This document shows positions 63,855 through 64,000 of a stretch of DNA of 64,000 bases, piece by piece. Position numbers and translations under genes: made by a program. Source of the DNA: Phycisphaerae bacterium. Its GTDB lineage: Bacteria > Planctomycetota > Phycisphaerae > FEN-1346 > JAACEH01. The notes under the pieces are model-generated. The model had not been told where the DNA came from, did no database searches, and saw nothing but the letters and a program-made list of their open reading frames with translations. Positions within the stretch are counted from its first letter, which is position 1. Every line of letters starts with the position of its first letter. Location of the stretch: contig JAAYDY010000101.1 in assembly GCA_012729015.1 (NCBI GenBank), positions 186,001-250,000 on the forward strand, written 5' to 3'.

Positions 63855-64000
63855 TCACTTGGCCGACGACTTGGCAAACTGTTTGACCAGGCTCTGACGC
63901 GACAAGACTTTCTGCCGATACGCGTCGGTGCCGACGATCAGTCGCGGGTCGTTCGGGGCCGTCGGATACTTCTCCTGGATCGTTGCCCGGATCGCCTCGA
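63855..64000 (-). CDS. C-terminal part of an unidentified protein (runs off the window)
   Basis: The last 48 codons of a leftward gene end in a TGA at 63855 and read EAIRATIQEKYPTAP...LVKQFAKSSAK. The segment is helical and charged. It lies 65 bp upstream of the lipin-like lipoprotein gene on the same strand and may be the preceding gene of that operon. The family cannot be told from this fragment. Confidence 0.6.
   Translation of the reverse strand, partial: EAIRATIQEKYPTAPNDPRLIVGTDAYRQKVLSRQSLVKQFAKSSAK

Overview
The window is GC-rich, densely coded bacterial chromosome. Gene content points to an anaerobic, polysaccharide-degrading member of the Planctomycetota or wider PVC group (Phycisphaerae-like). 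The clues are giant exported PKD/beta-helix proteins with a dockerin-like tail, regulators that join a GntR-type DNA-binding head to a LacI-type sensor, many lipoproteins, 2-hydroxyacyl-CoA dehydratase-type components and palindromic intergenic repeats. This placement is inference; no rRNA or marker phylogeny is available here.

Left part (1-25 kb). Small membrane proteins and hairpin repeats are followed by comM and a ROK kinase fused to an Mth938-like domain. A leftward run follows: mutS2, an RF-1-type GGQ protein, CHAD, ppx and ppk1, the last three forming a polyphosphate module. Next come acetate kinase, a lipoprotein alpha/beta hydrolase, a GH2 glycosidase, an EamA transporter, a coupled 6-phosphogluconate dehydrogenase/cyclase pair, an archaemetzincin-like lipoprotein, a methyltransferase, metG and a sugar isomerase-like protein.

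Middle (25-44 kb). A rightward, translationally coupled operon encodes an HgdB-like dehydratase subunit, a flippase-like membrane protein, a PHP phosphoesterase and a PilZ protein. An O6-alkylguanine-DNA methyltransferase follows. The most distinctive region, 30-44 kb, holds two mirror-image modules. In each, a GntR-LacI hybrid regulator is divergent from a very large exported PKD/beta-helix protein. The two giant genes point toward each other, and between them lie a small hypothetical gene, tRNA-Arg(ACG) with tadA directly downstream, and tRNA-Ser(CGA). The second giant gene is followed, in the same frame after a single TGA, by a dockerin-bearing C-terminal segment.

Right part (44-64 kb). 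A GT39-like membrane glycosyltransferase precedes an ECF sigma, membrane anti-sigma-like and CsgG/TolB-like exported protein operon, then a DUF523/DUF1722 protein. The leftward threonine operon is hom, a proposed homoserine kinase of the phosphoglycerate-mutase superfamily, and lysC. Three tandem paralogous exported glycoside-hydrolase-like proteins follow, then an HgdC-type activator ATPase. The window ends with a leftward lipoprotein operon containing a lipin/LNS2-like HAD protein, an unknown lipoprotein and a PAP2 phosphatase.

Several promoters of housekeeping -35/-10 type with 17-bp spacing are readable, for example before ackA, tRNA-Arg, tRNA-Ser, the HgdB operon and the glycosyltransferase. 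Intergenic palindromes built on GTTGACCCGAC and GTGGGTCC are scattered through the window.
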